The translations under genes and the position numbers were made by a program. Shown in pieces: positions 25,103 through 33,933 of a stretch of 50,178 nt of DNA. Under the pieces are notes generated by a model. It searched no databases. It was not told where the DNA came from and saw only the letters and a program-made list of their open reading frames with translations. Numbering within the stretch: position 1 is the stretch's first letter; each line of letters begins with the position of its first letter. This stretch comes from Patescibacteria group bacterium (lineage in GTDB: Bacteria; Patescibacteriota; Doudnabacteria; UBA920): NCBI GenBank assembly GCA_023484515.1, contig JAMDAY010000007.1:1-50178 (forward strand), read 5' to 3'.

Positions 25103-26047
25103 CTACTTAATATTACCACTTTCCGAAAAAAATGGAATATCGGAGATACTTTCCCCCGGACGCCCCAAAACCCCCAGCGGCTGGCCGTTTAAAGTGACCT
25201 TAGTTACGCCGGCATCGGTAGTGGAAAGGACTATTTTTTGGGCGGCTTTAAGCGTCTTAGTGTCGCCGCTATGAAAAACCGCGGCCTGGCTTTGGCCGCC
25301 GTCTATGGCAAAGCTTGCCGTGGCGTCTCCAATAAACTCCAGCTTTAAATCCAAATCGCCTTCCGCCGTGCCGGCCGTGCTTTCCCCAATTATGGAAATG
25401 GTTTTGGACACGGACTTGTCAAACTTATTTTTTGCGGTAATAACCAGGTCTTTCTGCCCGGCCGTAATCCCAAGCTGTGTTTTAAAATTGCCTTCGCTGT
25501 CCACAAAAATGCTCTGGTTATTTATGGCAATGCCGGTGCCGGGATCGGTTTTGCCCCTGACGTTGACGAAAGAATCTTTAACAACCTGGCGGTCTTGAGG
25601 TTGAAAAATTTCCAAAGAAGGCGTTCTATTAATGGACATAACCTGCCAGGCAATGTAACCCATGGTCACCGCCGCAAACAGCAAGCCGAGGGCAATGCTG
25701 ACGGTTACGGGAGTGACAACCATCCTGCCTAAAATTTTTTTCTTAAGATAACCGCCTCCGGCGGCCTGGCTGCCCAACTGCTGCTGGATGCCTCGCTCTT
25801 TTTTGTACTGGCTTACCAATTCCCGCCCGTCCACGCTGTAAAACGCGGCGATTTTTTTTAAAAATCCCGTCATATAAATATCCGCCGGTAGCTGGCGGTA
25901 ATTTCCCTCTTCTAGGGCCGTAATAAACTTGGGGCTAATGCCGGTTTTGTCCGCGACTTTCTCCACGGCAAAGCCCAGGCTTTCCCGGACTTCCTTTAAA
26001 TATTCCCCCAAAGTTTCCAGTCTGATCCTCTTTTTTTCAAATGTCAT
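25103..26047 (-). CDS. RodZ-like cytoskeletal membrane protein
   Basis: A 314-residue bitopic protein. The N-terminal HTH_25 domain (about 8-85: LGEYLKEVRESLGFAVEKVA, then LEEGNYRQLPADIYMTGFLKK) is characteristic of RodZ, which links MreB to the elongation machinery. A single transmembrane helix lies about 115-137. Outside it are an immunoglobulin-like domain (about 150-220: SLEIFQPQDRQVVKDSFVNV) and a DUF4115-like beta domain at the C-terminus. No mreB gene is in this window. It lies between ftsK and recA on the same strand, separated from ftsK by a hairpin terminator, fitting a cell-shape and division neighbourhood. Confidence 0.87.
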   Translation of the reverse strand: MTFEKKRIRLETLGEYLKEVRESLGFAVEKVADKTGISPKFITALEEGNYRQLPADIYMTGFLKKIAAFYSVDGRELVSQYKKERGIQQQLGSQAAGGGYLKKKILGRMVVTPVTVSIALGLLFAAVTMGYIAWQVMSINRTPSLEIFQPQDRQVVKDSFVNVRGKTDPGTGIAINNQSIFVDSEGNFKTQLGITAGQKDLVITAKNKFDKSVSKTISIIGESTAGTAEGDLDLKLEFIGDATASFAIDGGQSQAAVFHSGDTKTLKAAQKIVLSTTDAGVTKVTLNGQPLGVLGRPGESISDIPFFSESGNIK

Positions 26048-26063
26048 ACAAAATTATTGCAAT

Positions 26064-26100
26064 AAAAACTCAAAAGCAATATTATGACTTTTGAGTTTTT
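26064..26100. terminator. Bidirectional terminator between ftsK and rodZ-like gene
   Basis: 13-bp perfect arms (AAAAACTCAAAAG/CTTTTGAGTTTTT) surround an 11-base loop, followed by A/T runs on both sides. Confidence 0.8.
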
Positions 26101-26145
26101 ATTTTTGATATTTATATTTTAGGAATTAAATCGGCAACAGGCCCT

Positions 26146-28410
26146 TTATTCCGGCCGATCTTCTTCTATTCCGTATTCCGCTTTTTCCTCAGGCGGCACA
26201 ACGCCGTACACTTCCCTTGGCTTGGCGCCTTCGCCGGGGCCGATAATGCCTTTTTCTTCCAGGATATCCAACAGCCGCGCGGCCCTGGCATAGCCAATGC
26301 GCAGCCGGCGCTGCAGCAAAGATGCCGAAGCCTTGCCCGCGCGCCGCACTTCCTGGGTGGCTTCTTCCAGCAGGGGATCCCCGTCCCCGCCGCTTTCCCC
26401 TTCCATGCCCGGAATGCCCAAAGGCCGCTTGGGCTTTTCCAAAATTTCCTCGTTATAAATTACCGCGCCGACCTGCTGCTTAAAGAAATCCACCACTTTT
26501 TTAACTTCCTTTTCCCCAATGTAAGCCCCTTGGATGCGCTTGGGTTTGTTAAACTCCGCGGAAGTGTAAAGCATGTCGCCGTTGCCCAACAGTTTTTCCG
26601 CGCCTGACATGTCCAGAATGGTCCGGCTGTCAATTTGGCTGGCTACGGCAAAAGCGATGCGGGAGGTAATGTTCGCCTTAATCAGGCCGGTAATAATTTC
26701 CACGCTCGGCCGCTGGGTGGCCAAAACCAGGTGAATGCCCACGGCGCGCGCCATCTGCGCCAGGCGCACAATGGCCGCTTCCACATCCGCCTGGGCTACG
26801 GCCATCAGGTCGGCCAGCTCGTCCACTATTATTACCAAATAAGGCAAAGCCAGGCCGGAAGATTCGTTATATTCAATAATATTCCTTTTGCCGGTTTCCG
26901 CCAGCAGCTTATAGCGCCGGTCCATTTCCGCCACCGCCCATTTTAAGGCGTTAACCGCTTTCTCGTGGTCCGTTACCACCGGCGTCAGCAAATGCGGGAT
27001 GCCATTATACAAGTTCAATTCCACGCGCTTGGGGTCCACCACAATGAATTTTACGTCCTGCGGCGTGTTGCGGTAAAGCAGGGAAATAAACAGGCTGTTA
27101 ATGCACACGCTCTTGCCCGTGCCCGTGGCTCCGGCTATCAGCATGTGTGGCATCTTGGCCAGATCCGTAACCATGGGATTGCCCGCAACATCGCGGCCCA
27201 AGGCAATGGCCAGCTTGCTTTTATGGTCCACAAATTCCTTGGTCTGCATGACTTCGCGCAGCCGCACAATGGCCGTAGCCTTGTTCGGCACCTCAATGCC
27301 GACCAGGGGTTTTCCGGGAATAGGCAGTTCCATGCGGATGGAATGGGCGGCCAAAGCCAGCGCCAGGTCGTTCTGCAAAGCCGCAATCTGCGAAAGCTTC
27401 ACGCCGGTGGCGGGCCGCAGGGTATATTGGGTCACGGTCGGCCCCACGTTGACTTCGCCCATTTCCACTTCTATGCCAAAATCCTGCAAAGTTTTTTTAA
27501 TTATGGCCACATTGGCCTCTATATTGCCGCTGTCCACTTCGGTCTGGTTGTCGTCCAACAGGTCAAAAGCCGGAAGTTTCCAGTCCTTGCGGTCTTCAAT
27601 CACTACCGATTCTATCTGCAGCGGCTGCTGTTTGGGGCTGTTAAGCACAATGGATTCCTTCGCGGGCTTAGGCAAGTCTGGCTGGCCTGCCGCGGCCGTT
27701 TCCTCTTGGGGCTCTTCTTTTAATTTCTTGTTCCGGTCAGTAACTTTATTATTAATAAAGCCCTGGGCGGCCATGCTGTTAATTTTAACTTCCGTGGCTG
27801 CTGGAGCCTTGGCGTAATTATCCGCTTCTTCCTGCTCTTTCTTTTGCCACAAGGCATGCAAAGGCACGTCAAAGGCCACTAATACCCCAATGACCAGCAA
27901 GGCGAACAACACCAAACTGCCGGCCCAAAACCCGAGCATCTGGTACAAAGGCTGGGAAAAAATTGCGCCCAAATAACCGCCGCCTTTCCCTTCGGCGGCC
28001 AAGGCAAAGCCGGTCAGGGAATTGTCGGCCGGATAAATAAAAATATGGACCAACCCCGCAATGCCGCCAACCGACAGCAAAGTTCCCAGGTAAATCCGCC
28101 AGTAAAAACCGCGGTCTTCGTCTTCCTCCGGCAGCCGCTGCCTGGCCAGCATGACGGCTACCAGGATCAGGAGGGCCGGGACAAAATAAGCCAAAAACCC
28201 AAACATCCACCTCAATACATTCAGCAAAGCCTGCCCGAAGCTGCCGGCCAAGTCCACGGCCGCCAGCAAAGTCACCAAGCCCAGCAGTATAAACACCACC
28301 ACGGCGATTCCGCGCTTGGTTTCTTCCGCAAGGCCCAGCTTGGGCCTGCTTATGGCAAATTTTCTTTCAGTTAGCGTTTTCTGGTTTTTTTCCTTTTTGT
28401 GTCTGCCCAT
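26146..28410 (-). CDS. ftsK: DNA translocase FtsK/SpoIIIE
   Basis: A 754-residue septal DNA pump. Four transmembrane helices lie in the first ~190 residues, followed by an acidic/Gln-rich linker. The alpha domain (about 275-350) precedes the RecA-like motor with Walker A AGATGTGKSVCINSL (about 423) and Walker B YLVIIVDELADLM. A C-terminal gamma winged helix (about 680-740: DPLLEEATQEVRRAGKASAS, then RIGYARAARLLDIL) recognises KOPS-type sites. The domain order is complete and normal. No ribosome binding site is seen before ATG 28410. It would coordinate chromosome segregation with the SMC at 1416. Confidence 0.96.
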   Translation of the reverse strand: MGRHKKEKNQKTLTERKFAISRPKLGLAEETKRGIAVVVFILLGLVTLLAAVDLAGSFGQALLNVLRWMFGFLAYFVPALLILVAVMLARQRLPEEDEDRGFYWRIYLGTLLSVGGIAGLVHIFIYPADNSLTGFALAAEGKGGGYLGAIFSQPLYQMLGFWAGSLVLFALLVIGVLVAFDVPLHALWQKKEQEEADNYAKAPAATEVKINSMAAQGFINNKVTDRNKKLKEEPQEETAAAGQPDLPKPAKESIVLNSPKQQPLQIESVVIEDRKDWKLPAFDLLDDNQTEVDSGNIEANVAIIKKTLQDFGIEVEMGEVNVGPTVTQYTLRPATGVKLSQIAALQNDLALALAAHSIRMELPIPGKPLVGIEVPNKATAIVRLREVMQTKEFVDHKSKLAIALGRDVAGNPMVTDLAKMPHMLIAGATGTGKSVCINSLFISLLYRNTPQDVKFIVVDPKRVELNLYNGIPHLLTPVVTDHEKAVNALKWAVAEMDRRYKLLAETGKRNIIEYNESSGLALPYLVIIVDELADLMAVAQADVEAAIVRLAQMARAVGIHLVLATQRPSVEIITGLIKANITSRIAFAVASQIDSRTILDMSGAEKLLGNGDMLYTSAEFNKPKRIQGAYIGEKEVKKVVDFFKQQVGAVIYNEEILEKPKRPLGIPGMEGESGGDGDPLLEEATQEVRRAGKASASLLQRRLRIGYARAARLLDILEEKGIIGPGEGAKPREVYGVVPPEEKAEYGIEEDRPE

Positions 28411-28454
28411 AGGTATGTTTTTCTCCCAAAAAATTATCTATTGTGTTTTCGCTT

Positions 28455-28561
28455 AAACAATGGGCATTTTTGCATTGGATGATTTTATTTTAAATAATTT
28501 GCCCAACGTTCTCAATTAGCAATTTGACATCGTTCAACGAATGCAAAAATGCCCATTGTTT
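28455..28561. repeat. 107-bp element with 22-bp perfect terminal inverted repeats
   Basis: AAACAATGGGCATTTTTGCATT (28455-28476) is exactly complementary to 28540-28561, enclosing 63 bp without an ORF. The inner ends continue with partial complementarity (CAACGTTC/CGTTCAACG). It could be a miniature transposable element or encode a long hairpin RNA. Confidence 0.8.
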
Positions 28562-28587
28562 ACATTCTACCACTTTTCCCGCGAATT

Positions 28588-29376
28588 TTAAACTCCCTTT
28601 CCGCGCGCCGGAACCCCTTGCAGCCAAGCCATTTGAAACAAACTTTTTAAAATGTCGGCTAACGATTTGCTTTCTATTATTACCGCCATATAATGCGGCT
28701 TTTTTATCATCATCATTAGCACTTTATTTTCATAGATGTTTATTTCGCCGTGAAAATCCAAAATGCCAGGCAGTTGTTCGGGCTTGATCCAGCGGAACTC
28801 GGTATAGGCAAGCGAACCGCGGTAATCCGCCATCCACCTGCGCCCCTTGGGCGTGTCAAGCAGCAGCATTTGTTCGTGTATCTTGCGCAAACTCCGCTGC
28901 CGGTTGTATTCCTGCCCCCACTTTTTAAATTCGGGCGTATCATAGCCTTCTATGTCCGCAATTGACAAAATTATTTCCTTTGATTCCAAACTTTCGTTGT
29001 AAAGCGACTTTGCGCCCTCCACCCCTTCCTGGAAACGGATGGTAGGTTTTTCCGCGAGCTTGTAAACGGAAACCAGTTCGGGCAAAACCGCTTCGGTTTC
29101 CCTTAGCCGCCGCTCCCATTGGTTTTTGCGGTTTTCCACGTACTGCACCAGCCTGCGCGGATGCTGGGCAACGTAATGGATTTTTTTGCCTTGGCCGGAA
29201 GCACGGCTTACCAAGCCTTGTTCGCTTAACTTTTCCAAAACCACATAGCCAAGCGTGCGGGCGACGCCAGCTTTTTTGGTAATTTCCGTAACCGTGGAAG
29301 GCCCGCTTTGCAGCAATGTTTCGTAAATTTTGGCTTCGTGCTTGTCTAACCCAATATGGTGGATAATATTATTCAT
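28588..29376 (-). CDS. TrmB-family transcriptional regulator
   Basis: A 262-residue protein. The N-terminal winged helix (IGLDKHEAKIYETLLQSGPS, then EITKKAGVARTLGYVVLEKL) is followed by a linker helix and the effector domain (IRFQEGVEGAKSLYNESLES). The C-terminal part is predicted alpha/beta, ending near SKSLADILKSLFQMAWLQG. It is divergent from the radical SAM gene at 29577. Both sides of the divergent region carry AGGTTAAC-type sites, one next to this gene (29392-29412) and one just before the radical SAM gene's ribosome binding site, so it probably controls itself and that operon. The ligand is unknown. Confidence 0.85.
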   Translation of the reverse strand: MNNIIHHIGLDKHEAKIYETLLQSGPSTVTEITKKAGVARTLGYVVLEKLSEQGLVSRASGQGKKIHYVAQHPRRLVQYVENRKNQWERRLRETEAVLPELVSVYKLAEKPTIRFQEGVEGAKSLYNESLESKEIILSIADIEGYDTPEFKKWGQEYNRQRSLRKIHEQMLLLDTPKGRRWMADYRGSLAYTEFRWIKPEQLPGILDFHGEINIYENKVLMMMIKKPHYMAVIIESKSLADILKSLFQMAWLQGVPARGKGV

Positions 29377-29391
29377 AACCAGGAGGACTAA

Positions 29392-29412
29392 TTGTTAGGT
29401 TAACTGTAACAA
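29392..29412. promoter_or_regulatory. Putative operator next to the TrmB gene
   Basis: TTGTTA-N9-TAACAA, with AGGTTAAC (29397-29404) inside it. It shares the 8-mer AGGTTAAC with the site at 29545-29564. Confidence 0.5.
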
Positions 29413-29544
29413 CTTTAACATAATTTGTCAAAATATATTTACAAAAACTTTCATTTATTTGATTAAGCTTTTAAATATAAGGTTATTCTGACTATAAATG
29501 ACATAATCATATTTACAAAATTCTAATTACCAGTAAAATTCAAA

Positions 29545-29564
29545 GTTAACCTGGCAAGGTTAAC
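29545..29564. promoter_or_regulatory. Putative TrmB operator (TTAACC-N6-GGTTAA)
   Basis: A 20-bp inverted repeat GTTAACCT-N4-AGGTTAAC ends 3 bases before the AAGGAGG of the radical SAM gene, so binding would block transcription of that operon. Confidence 0.65.
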
Positions 29565-29576
29565 CTAAGGAGGAAA

Positions 29577-31322
29577 ATGAAAATCAGGATACTTTCCATT
29601 ATCCCCCGGTTTCCGCAGTTGCGGATTATCCCGGGGAAAGGAAGCCCGCTTCAGGGCCTGGTTGACAGGGAAGGAATGGTTCTTTCCTACGACAACCAGC
29701 GCAACTATCCGCTGGCCTGCGCCCCTTACGCCACGGCGCGCATGCTCCAATCCGCGCTGCCGCATGACCAAATTGAAATGTCAGTCCTCAACCTGGCCGC
29801 AGTCCCACGGCAGATGTCGCTGGACGAAACCTGGCAAGAAAAATATCTCTCGCCCGCCAAGTACACCATTCCTTACGGGAATTCAACGATAGAAGTCCGT
29901 TACATCGGAGTGGCAATCCAAGTCGTCCCAGGAATCAAAGAGATATTAAAAAACCACGACCTGATTGTGGTTCCGATTTCCTTTGAAACCCACGTTCCCG
30001 AACTCGAGAGTATGGGGTTTTACATCAAAGCGATGACCCGCCACATTCCCTCACTCGCTTGCGGCACCGGCGTATGGGGAAGAGAGATTTATCTGAACGG
30101 TTACGGTCGCTGCTTCGATTACGTTTACACCGGTACTGTGCAGGACGATGGGGAAAAAATCCTTCTCGCCATATTAGAAGGCAACAACAAACTTCTTTCT
30201 AAAACGGCAGGAATGACTTTATTTCTCGATCGCTGTTGGCAGATGTCCAATCCAGCCTCCCGCAGCTTCTGGAGACTCCCTGAAAAGCGTGCCGCTGACA
30301 TTAACCACTGGAAAGAAAACCTGCCCAACTACTACCGCTGGACCGAGCCAAAAGTCACCATGGTCGGCCGGCCTGACCTGGCAACAGGTTCCGGCGCGAA
30401 TCCGCTCTTGGAATACTGCTGCGGATTCCAGGATCTATCGCTGGAAGTCGCGGCCAAACAGTCTCAAGCCGGATTTAACGCCATATTCGCGGCTGACGAA
30501 ATCGCCCCGGTCAGCGGTTGCCCGCGCGAATGCGACTTCTGCCATACGGCAGGCAAGGGTTTTGCGCAGAGGGATGAGTACTACATTATCTCGCTGTTGC
30601 AACAGTACGCCAAATGGGAGGCGACGGACATTATCCCAACCGACGACCAAGTCGTGCTGGCAGCTGCCGGCAATACCTATGCGGCTGAACGGCAAATCCG
30701 CATCTTTCAAACCGCGCAAAAACTGGGTATGCGATTCTTCTACGGCAACGGCATCGAAACCAAATCGCTGCTAAAGATCTTCCGGCAAGCCGAAAAAGAT
30801 CCGGTATACGCGGAATACGCTGATCTATTCCTCGACCGCATGGGCTACTTGCAACTTCCCCTGGAAGAAGAAAACGTGGTCATCGGCGAGGCTACCAAGC
30901 TCCGCAAGCTGTCAATGGGTATTTCCGGGTTCGAGCAGGTTCTCGCTTACGTTGACCAGTACAACCGGCGAACTGGCAGGGAAGTTGAAGTCGCCATGAA
31001 CATTATCATGGATCCGCTGGCGACGGAAGTTGATATGCGGGAGTTCTACGAACGCATGGACAAGTTCTCGGCGGCCTATCCCAGCCTGACCCGGGCCACG
31101 CTGTTCCAGGAGATTGACAGCTCGTGCGCGCCCCACGTCCAGACGAATTTCTTGCGATACTCGGATGCTGCCCGATACTCCCCGGTACTGAAACTGGTCT
31201 CCATCCCCCAGCTCGGTCCCATGGATCAAGGCTCAAACTGGCAGGAACGGCAATTTGCCACGCTGCTCAAGGTCCAGGCGCAGTATTCCACGAGAAAACT
31301 CGCGGGAGGAACGTATCGCTAA
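29577..31322 (+). CDS. Radical SAM protein with N-terminal Rossmann-like domain
   Basis: A 581-residue protein starting 3 bases after AAGGAGGAAA. The Fe-S motif CPRECDFC (C315, C319, C322; C-x3-C-x2-C) marks a radical SAM core, followed by VVLAAAGNTYAAERQIRIF and YGNGIETKSLLKIF, as expected for the barrel. Residues 1-280 contain an alpha/beta domain (HDLIVVPISFETHVPELESM, then VYTGTVQDDGEKILLAILEG) like the B12-binding domain that precedes many radical SAM enzymes, but the DxHxxG cobalamin motif is not seen. The substrate is unknown. It is divergent from a TrmB regulator and 53 bp upstream of a methyltransferase, forming a small regulated operon. Its G+C-rich codons and full Shine-Dalgarno differ from most neighbours, hinting at transfer. 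Confidence 0.82.
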   Translation: MKIRILSIIPRFPQLRIIPGKGSPLQGLVDREGMVLSYDNQRNYPLACAPYATARMLQSALPHDQIEMSVLNLAAVPRQMSLDETWQEKYLSPAKYTIPYGNSTIEVRYIGVAIQVVPGIKEILKNHDLIVVPISFETHVPELESMGFYIKAMTRHIPSLACGTGVWGREIYLNGYGRCFDYVYTGTVQDDGEKILLAILEGNNKLLSKTAGMTLFLDRCWQMSNPASRSFWRLPEKRAADINHWKENLPNYYRWTEPKVTMVGRPDLATGSGANPLLEYCCGFQDLSLEVAAKQSQAGFNAIFAADEIAPVSGCPRECDFCHTAGKGFAQRDEYYIISLLQQYAKWEATDIIPTDDQVVLAAAGNTYAAERQIRIFQTAQKLGMRFFYGNGIETKSLLKIFRQAEKDPVYAEYADLFLDRMGYLQLPLEEENVVIGEATKLRKLSMGISGFEQVLAYVDQYNRRTGREVEVAMNIIMDPLATEVDMREFYERMDKFSAAYPSLTRATLFQEIDSSCAPHVQTNFLRYSDAARYSPVLKLVSIPQLGPMDQGSNWQERQFATLLKVQAQYSTRKLAGGTYR

Positions 31323-31375
31323 CTTGCGGCGTCGGTTTAGGGGAAACCGGCGCTGCATCTTTAACTGGATTATTT

Positions 31376-32227
31376 ATGAACAACACAACTTTCAACTTCA
31401 AAGTCAATATTCATCCCACAAAAAAAGAGTTCAAACAAATGGGCACGCTTCCGCGCGAGATTTTCCGCCGGACTGCGGAGGCCAGATTTTCCGCGCTTGA
31501 CCGGGATTATATTAAACGGAAATTTGAAGAAGAAAGGTTTCCGGTGACCGGCAACCGGCTTATGTCCAACTACCTGCTGCGTTACTTGCGGGACAATCCC
31601 AGTTTGAAAAGCAAAAAAGAGATCCTTTTATTGGACATTGGCAGTGCAGGCGGAGCTTTAAGCACCCTGTTCGCCATTGATGCCTTGGACAAGGCAGGCC
31701 TGTTAACACAAGCCCGCATTCTCCTGGTTGACGTTGCAAACAACGCCCTAAAAGCGACTGTGGAAGGAAACTTCACGCTGCCGCCAAAATTCATCAAAGC
31801 TAACAAGCTTGGACGATTCGGCTCAAACGGCGGCCGGTTGCGGGGCATCTTGGCCAAGCAGGCAAAATACTTCTGTGCGGATACGGTCAGCCTGCCAAAG
31901 GAAATTAGAAACGTGGACATCTGCATTTCCGGTTTTACCCACCATCACCTGAATCTGGCCGACAAAAAGCTGGCATGCGGGGAAATGGAAAGGGTGACGC
32001 GGCTAGGCGGATTTGTTGGGATAGCGGATGAAAGCCTGGCCTACCGGGATTATCTGGCCTGGCTGAAGTTCCATGCCGAAGAAAAAAACAGCAGCGGCAT
32101 GCCGGTTCCCATTGCGCAGGAATGTTTTATTGCTCTTTCCAAGCACGTTGCGCTGTTTAAAAGGCTGGAGGCCAGATGGAAAAACCGCGGGCGGGAATAT
32201 TATTGTTTTGCCGGCGTAAAAAAATAA
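31376..32227 (+). CDS. Class I SAM-dependent methyltransferase-like protein
   Basis: The frame is open from 31124, but that part overlaps the radical SAM gene. ATG 31376 gives 283 residues. Motif I is ILLLDIGSAGGALSTLFAID (about 82-101), an acidic residue ends strand 2 (ILLVDVANNALKAT), and ADTVSLPKEIRNVDICISGF followed by THHHLNLADKKLA fills the position of motifs III-IV. There is a basic N-terminal helical region and no transmembrane segment. It is closely linked to the radical SAM gene and followed by a strong terminator, so both form one transcription unit. A joint modification pathway (for example methylation of a small molecule, peptide or lipid head) is inferred. The start is uncertain because no ribosome binding site precedes it. 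Confidence 0.75.
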   Translation: MNNTTFNFKVNIHPTKKEFKQMGTLPREIFRRTAEARFSALDRDYIKRKFEEERFPVTGNRLMSNYLLRYLRDNPSLKSKKEILLLDIGSAGGALSTLFAIDALDKAGLLTQARILLVDVANNALKATVEGNFTLPPKFIKANKLGRFGSNGGRLRGILAKQAKYFCADTVSLPKEIRNVDICISGFTHHHLNLADKKLACGEMERVTRLGGFVGIADESLAYRDYLAWLKFHAEEKNSSGMPVPIAQECFIALSKHVALFKRLEARWKNRGREYYCFAGVKK

Positions 32228-32231
32228 CGCC

Positions 32232-32264
32232 AAAGGCGCGGAAACCCCACCTCCGCGCCTTTTT
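32232..32264 (+). terminator. Terminator of the radical SAM/methyltransferase operon
   Basis: 11-bp arms AAAGGCGCGGA/TCCGCGCCTTT with a 9-base loop, followed by TTTTTG. Confidence 0.9.
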
Positions 32265-32280
32265 GTTTCGCTCGATTGAA

Positions 32281-32324
32281 GTTTGTGTCATTTTTACCAC
32301 ATATGTGGTAAAAATGACACAAAC
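32281..32324. repeat. 44-bp perfect loopless palindrome
   Basis: Two 22-base halves are exact reverse complements with centre ACAT|ATGT. There is no T-run at its edge beyond the palindrome itself. The same length as the palindrome at 38454 but a different sequence. Confidence 0.9.
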
Positions 32325-32525
32325 CCAACCTTCCCGATTTTAATTTACATCAAAATCCACCTTGACGGATAAATAATTTAGACTCTGTTTTTATCATCTC
32401 TATTTCTTTTTGCAAATGTCTCATTTTGTAACGAACATATGTTTAGTATTTAATAGTAACGTTGATATTTGGCAAGATAAGCCAATTGGCATAACCAAGC
32501 AAATCAAGTTAAGGATGAGAGATCG

Positions 32526-33248
32526 CTAGCTTAACCCTTTTCCCATCTTCCACCTTTGTTCAAACAATTCATCCATCATTGCCGCATAAGGGGCGTAGTC
32601 AAACCTCATGCCAACGGCTTCTTGGATATTATTAGGGTCGTAAGATGTAAAATATACAATATGGTGGTCATAAATATAAATTCTGGCTTCCATATTGGGA
32701 AAATATTTTATCTCTATACCCGCTTTTTTCCAACTACGAATTTTTGCCGGAGTGACTTCGTCCATATTTTGCACAATAAGCCTGACTTTCACGCCTCTTT
32801 CCGCGGCCCGTTGGTTTGCCAATAGCGTTTCAGCAGGCAGTTCCAATCCCGAAGCAATTAAATTAATACTTTCCTTGGCTTGGTAAGTATCCCTTTTGGT
32901 CATACGCAGGGTCTGTATTCTTTTTTGGACAAAAACTAAGTCTAATAATTTATGCCGGCAAAAGGTAAATGTCTTTCTGCCAAAAATATTTTGGAAATCC
33001 TGGCGCATAACCGAAGAAAACACATCCAACCCCTCGGACGCCGGTTTGGCAATAAACTTAACCGGGTATTTTTCCACCTCTTTAATTAATCCCAATTCAA
33101 TTAGTTGTTTTGCGGCTCGGTAAACGGTATTGGGGAAAATTTTTAAAACCTCTCCTATTTCCTTGGCTGATTTTGCTTTGTTCTCTTCAAGATTTTTGTA
33201 TACTGCTGCCGCTTGCGGTGTCAGAACTTTAAGTAAAATATTGGTCAT
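32526..33248 (-). CDS. TrmB-family regulator with phospholipase-D-like sensor
   Basis: A 240-residue protein. A winged helix (about 5-70: LTPQAAAVYKNLEENKAKSA, then EVLKIFPNTVYRAAKQLIEL) precedes a helical linker and a PLD-like effector domain (LLANQRAAERGVKVRLIVQN, then ARIYIYDHHIVYFTSYDP) that would bind a small ligand. It is divergent from the secreted-protein gene at 33323. A perfect inverted repeat (33255) directly before its start suggests autoregulation and control of that gene. It is the third TrmB-type protein in the window and the shortest. Confidence 0.8.
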   Translation of the reverse strand: MTNILLKVLTPQAAAVYKNLEENKAKSAKEIGEVLKIFPNTVYRAAKQLIELGLIKEVEKYPVKFIAKPASEGLDVFSSVMRQDFQNIFGRKTFTFCRHKLLDLVFVQKRIQTLRMTKRDTYQAKESINLIASGLELPAETLLANQRAAERGVKVRLIVQNMDEVTPAKIRSWKKAGIEIKYFPNMEARIYIYDHHIVYFTSYDPNNIQEAVGMRFDYAPYAAMMDELFEQRWKMGKGLS

Positions 33249-33254
33249 AAGGTA

Positions 33255-33278
33255 ATTTTAACCATTTTTGGTTAAAAT
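33255..33278. promoter_or_regulatory. Putative TrmB operator (TTAACC-N6-GGTTAA)
   Basis: A perfect 10-bp inverted repeat ATTTTAACCA/TGGTTAAAAT around TTTT lies 6 bases upstream of the TrmB ATG. Its core has the same half-site and spacing as 29545-29564. Confidence 0.65.
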
Positions 33279-33322
33279 AGCAATAATGATAACATGCTAT
33301 ACAACAAAAGAAAGGATGGAAA

Positions 33323-33919
33323 ATGAAACGCTTAATACTAGCTTTCGGCTGTATAATTTCCCTGGCGATGGCGCAAAATGCAAACCACCATGTCGGAACA
33401 GAAACCGAATTGGCGGCAAACGGCAGTGTCGCAAATTACCTGTTCTATAATTACCACCATTTCGACAAGGCGCTTGGTTTGTCCGCCATAGCATTCCATG
33501 CCATTTCCGGCGACGGTTCCAAAATTACCGAGTCAGGTGCGGGTCCAAGCTTCCAAACAAAACGCTGGTTTTTAAATACCTATATAGGGGGCACTGCAGA
33601 CAAAAGGCTGGCCATTGCGTTGTTTGGAGCAGTAAAACTGCCCGGAAAGTTTTCCGCCACTGCAATGACCGATCCTAAATTTCAGATCGGTAACGGACCA
33701 CCCACGGTTTGGTTTTGCAAGGCCTGGCTGGGCAGGCATAATTTTTATGCCCGCTGGGAATACTTTTCCGTGTCCCATTCGGAAGCCGTTTCCGGCAAGG
33801 CGGGCTTTGAAGTAAGGCTTCACCCAAATGAGAATATTGAAGCATTTGGCAACCCTTACTACGATTACCGCCGCCACGCTTATGGCATTCAAGGGGGATT
33901 CCGGCTTAGGATTTTTTAG
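33323..33919 (+). CDS. Secreted beta-rich protein of unknown function (198 aa)
   Basis: The N-terminal signal peptide is cleaved near SLAMAQ (about residue 17). The mature part alternates polar and aromatic residues in short strands (FLNTYIGG, LAIALFGAVKLPG, NFYARWEYFSV, AGFEVRLHP), with the last strand AYGIQGGFRLRIF ending in Phe. That pattern resembles small outer-membrane barrels or lipid-binding beta proteins. Such a barrel would be odd in a CPR cell without an outer membrane, so transfer from a diderm or a soluble secreted barrel is possible. GAAAGGATGGAAA before the ATG can serve as ribosome binding site. A terminator follows. It is divergent from a TrmB gene and probably its target. 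Confidence 0.65.
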   Translation: MKRLILAFGCIISLAMAQNANHHVGTETELAANGSVANYLFYNYHHFDKALGLSAIAFHAISGDGSKITESGAGPSFQTKRWFLNTYIGGTADKRLAIALFGAVKLPGKFSATAMTDPKFQIGNGPPTVWFCKAWLGRHNFYARWEYFSVSHSEAVSGKAGFEVRLHPNENIEAFGNPYYDYRRHAYGIQGGFRLRIF

Positions 33920-33933
33920 CAATACTTCCAGGG

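Noticed and set aside
26965-27723. 252-aa plus-strand ORF
   Set aside because: It is an antisense shadow of ftsK with unnatural His/Gln-rich composition.
31124-31375. 84-codon N-terminal extension of the methyltransferase
   Set aside because: It overlaps the radical SAM gene and has Arg/Gly/Pro-rich shadow composition. ATG 31376 is preferred.
32325-32525. AT-rich gap after the 44-bp palindrome
   Set aside because: No ORF, RNA signature or clear promoter pair was found there.
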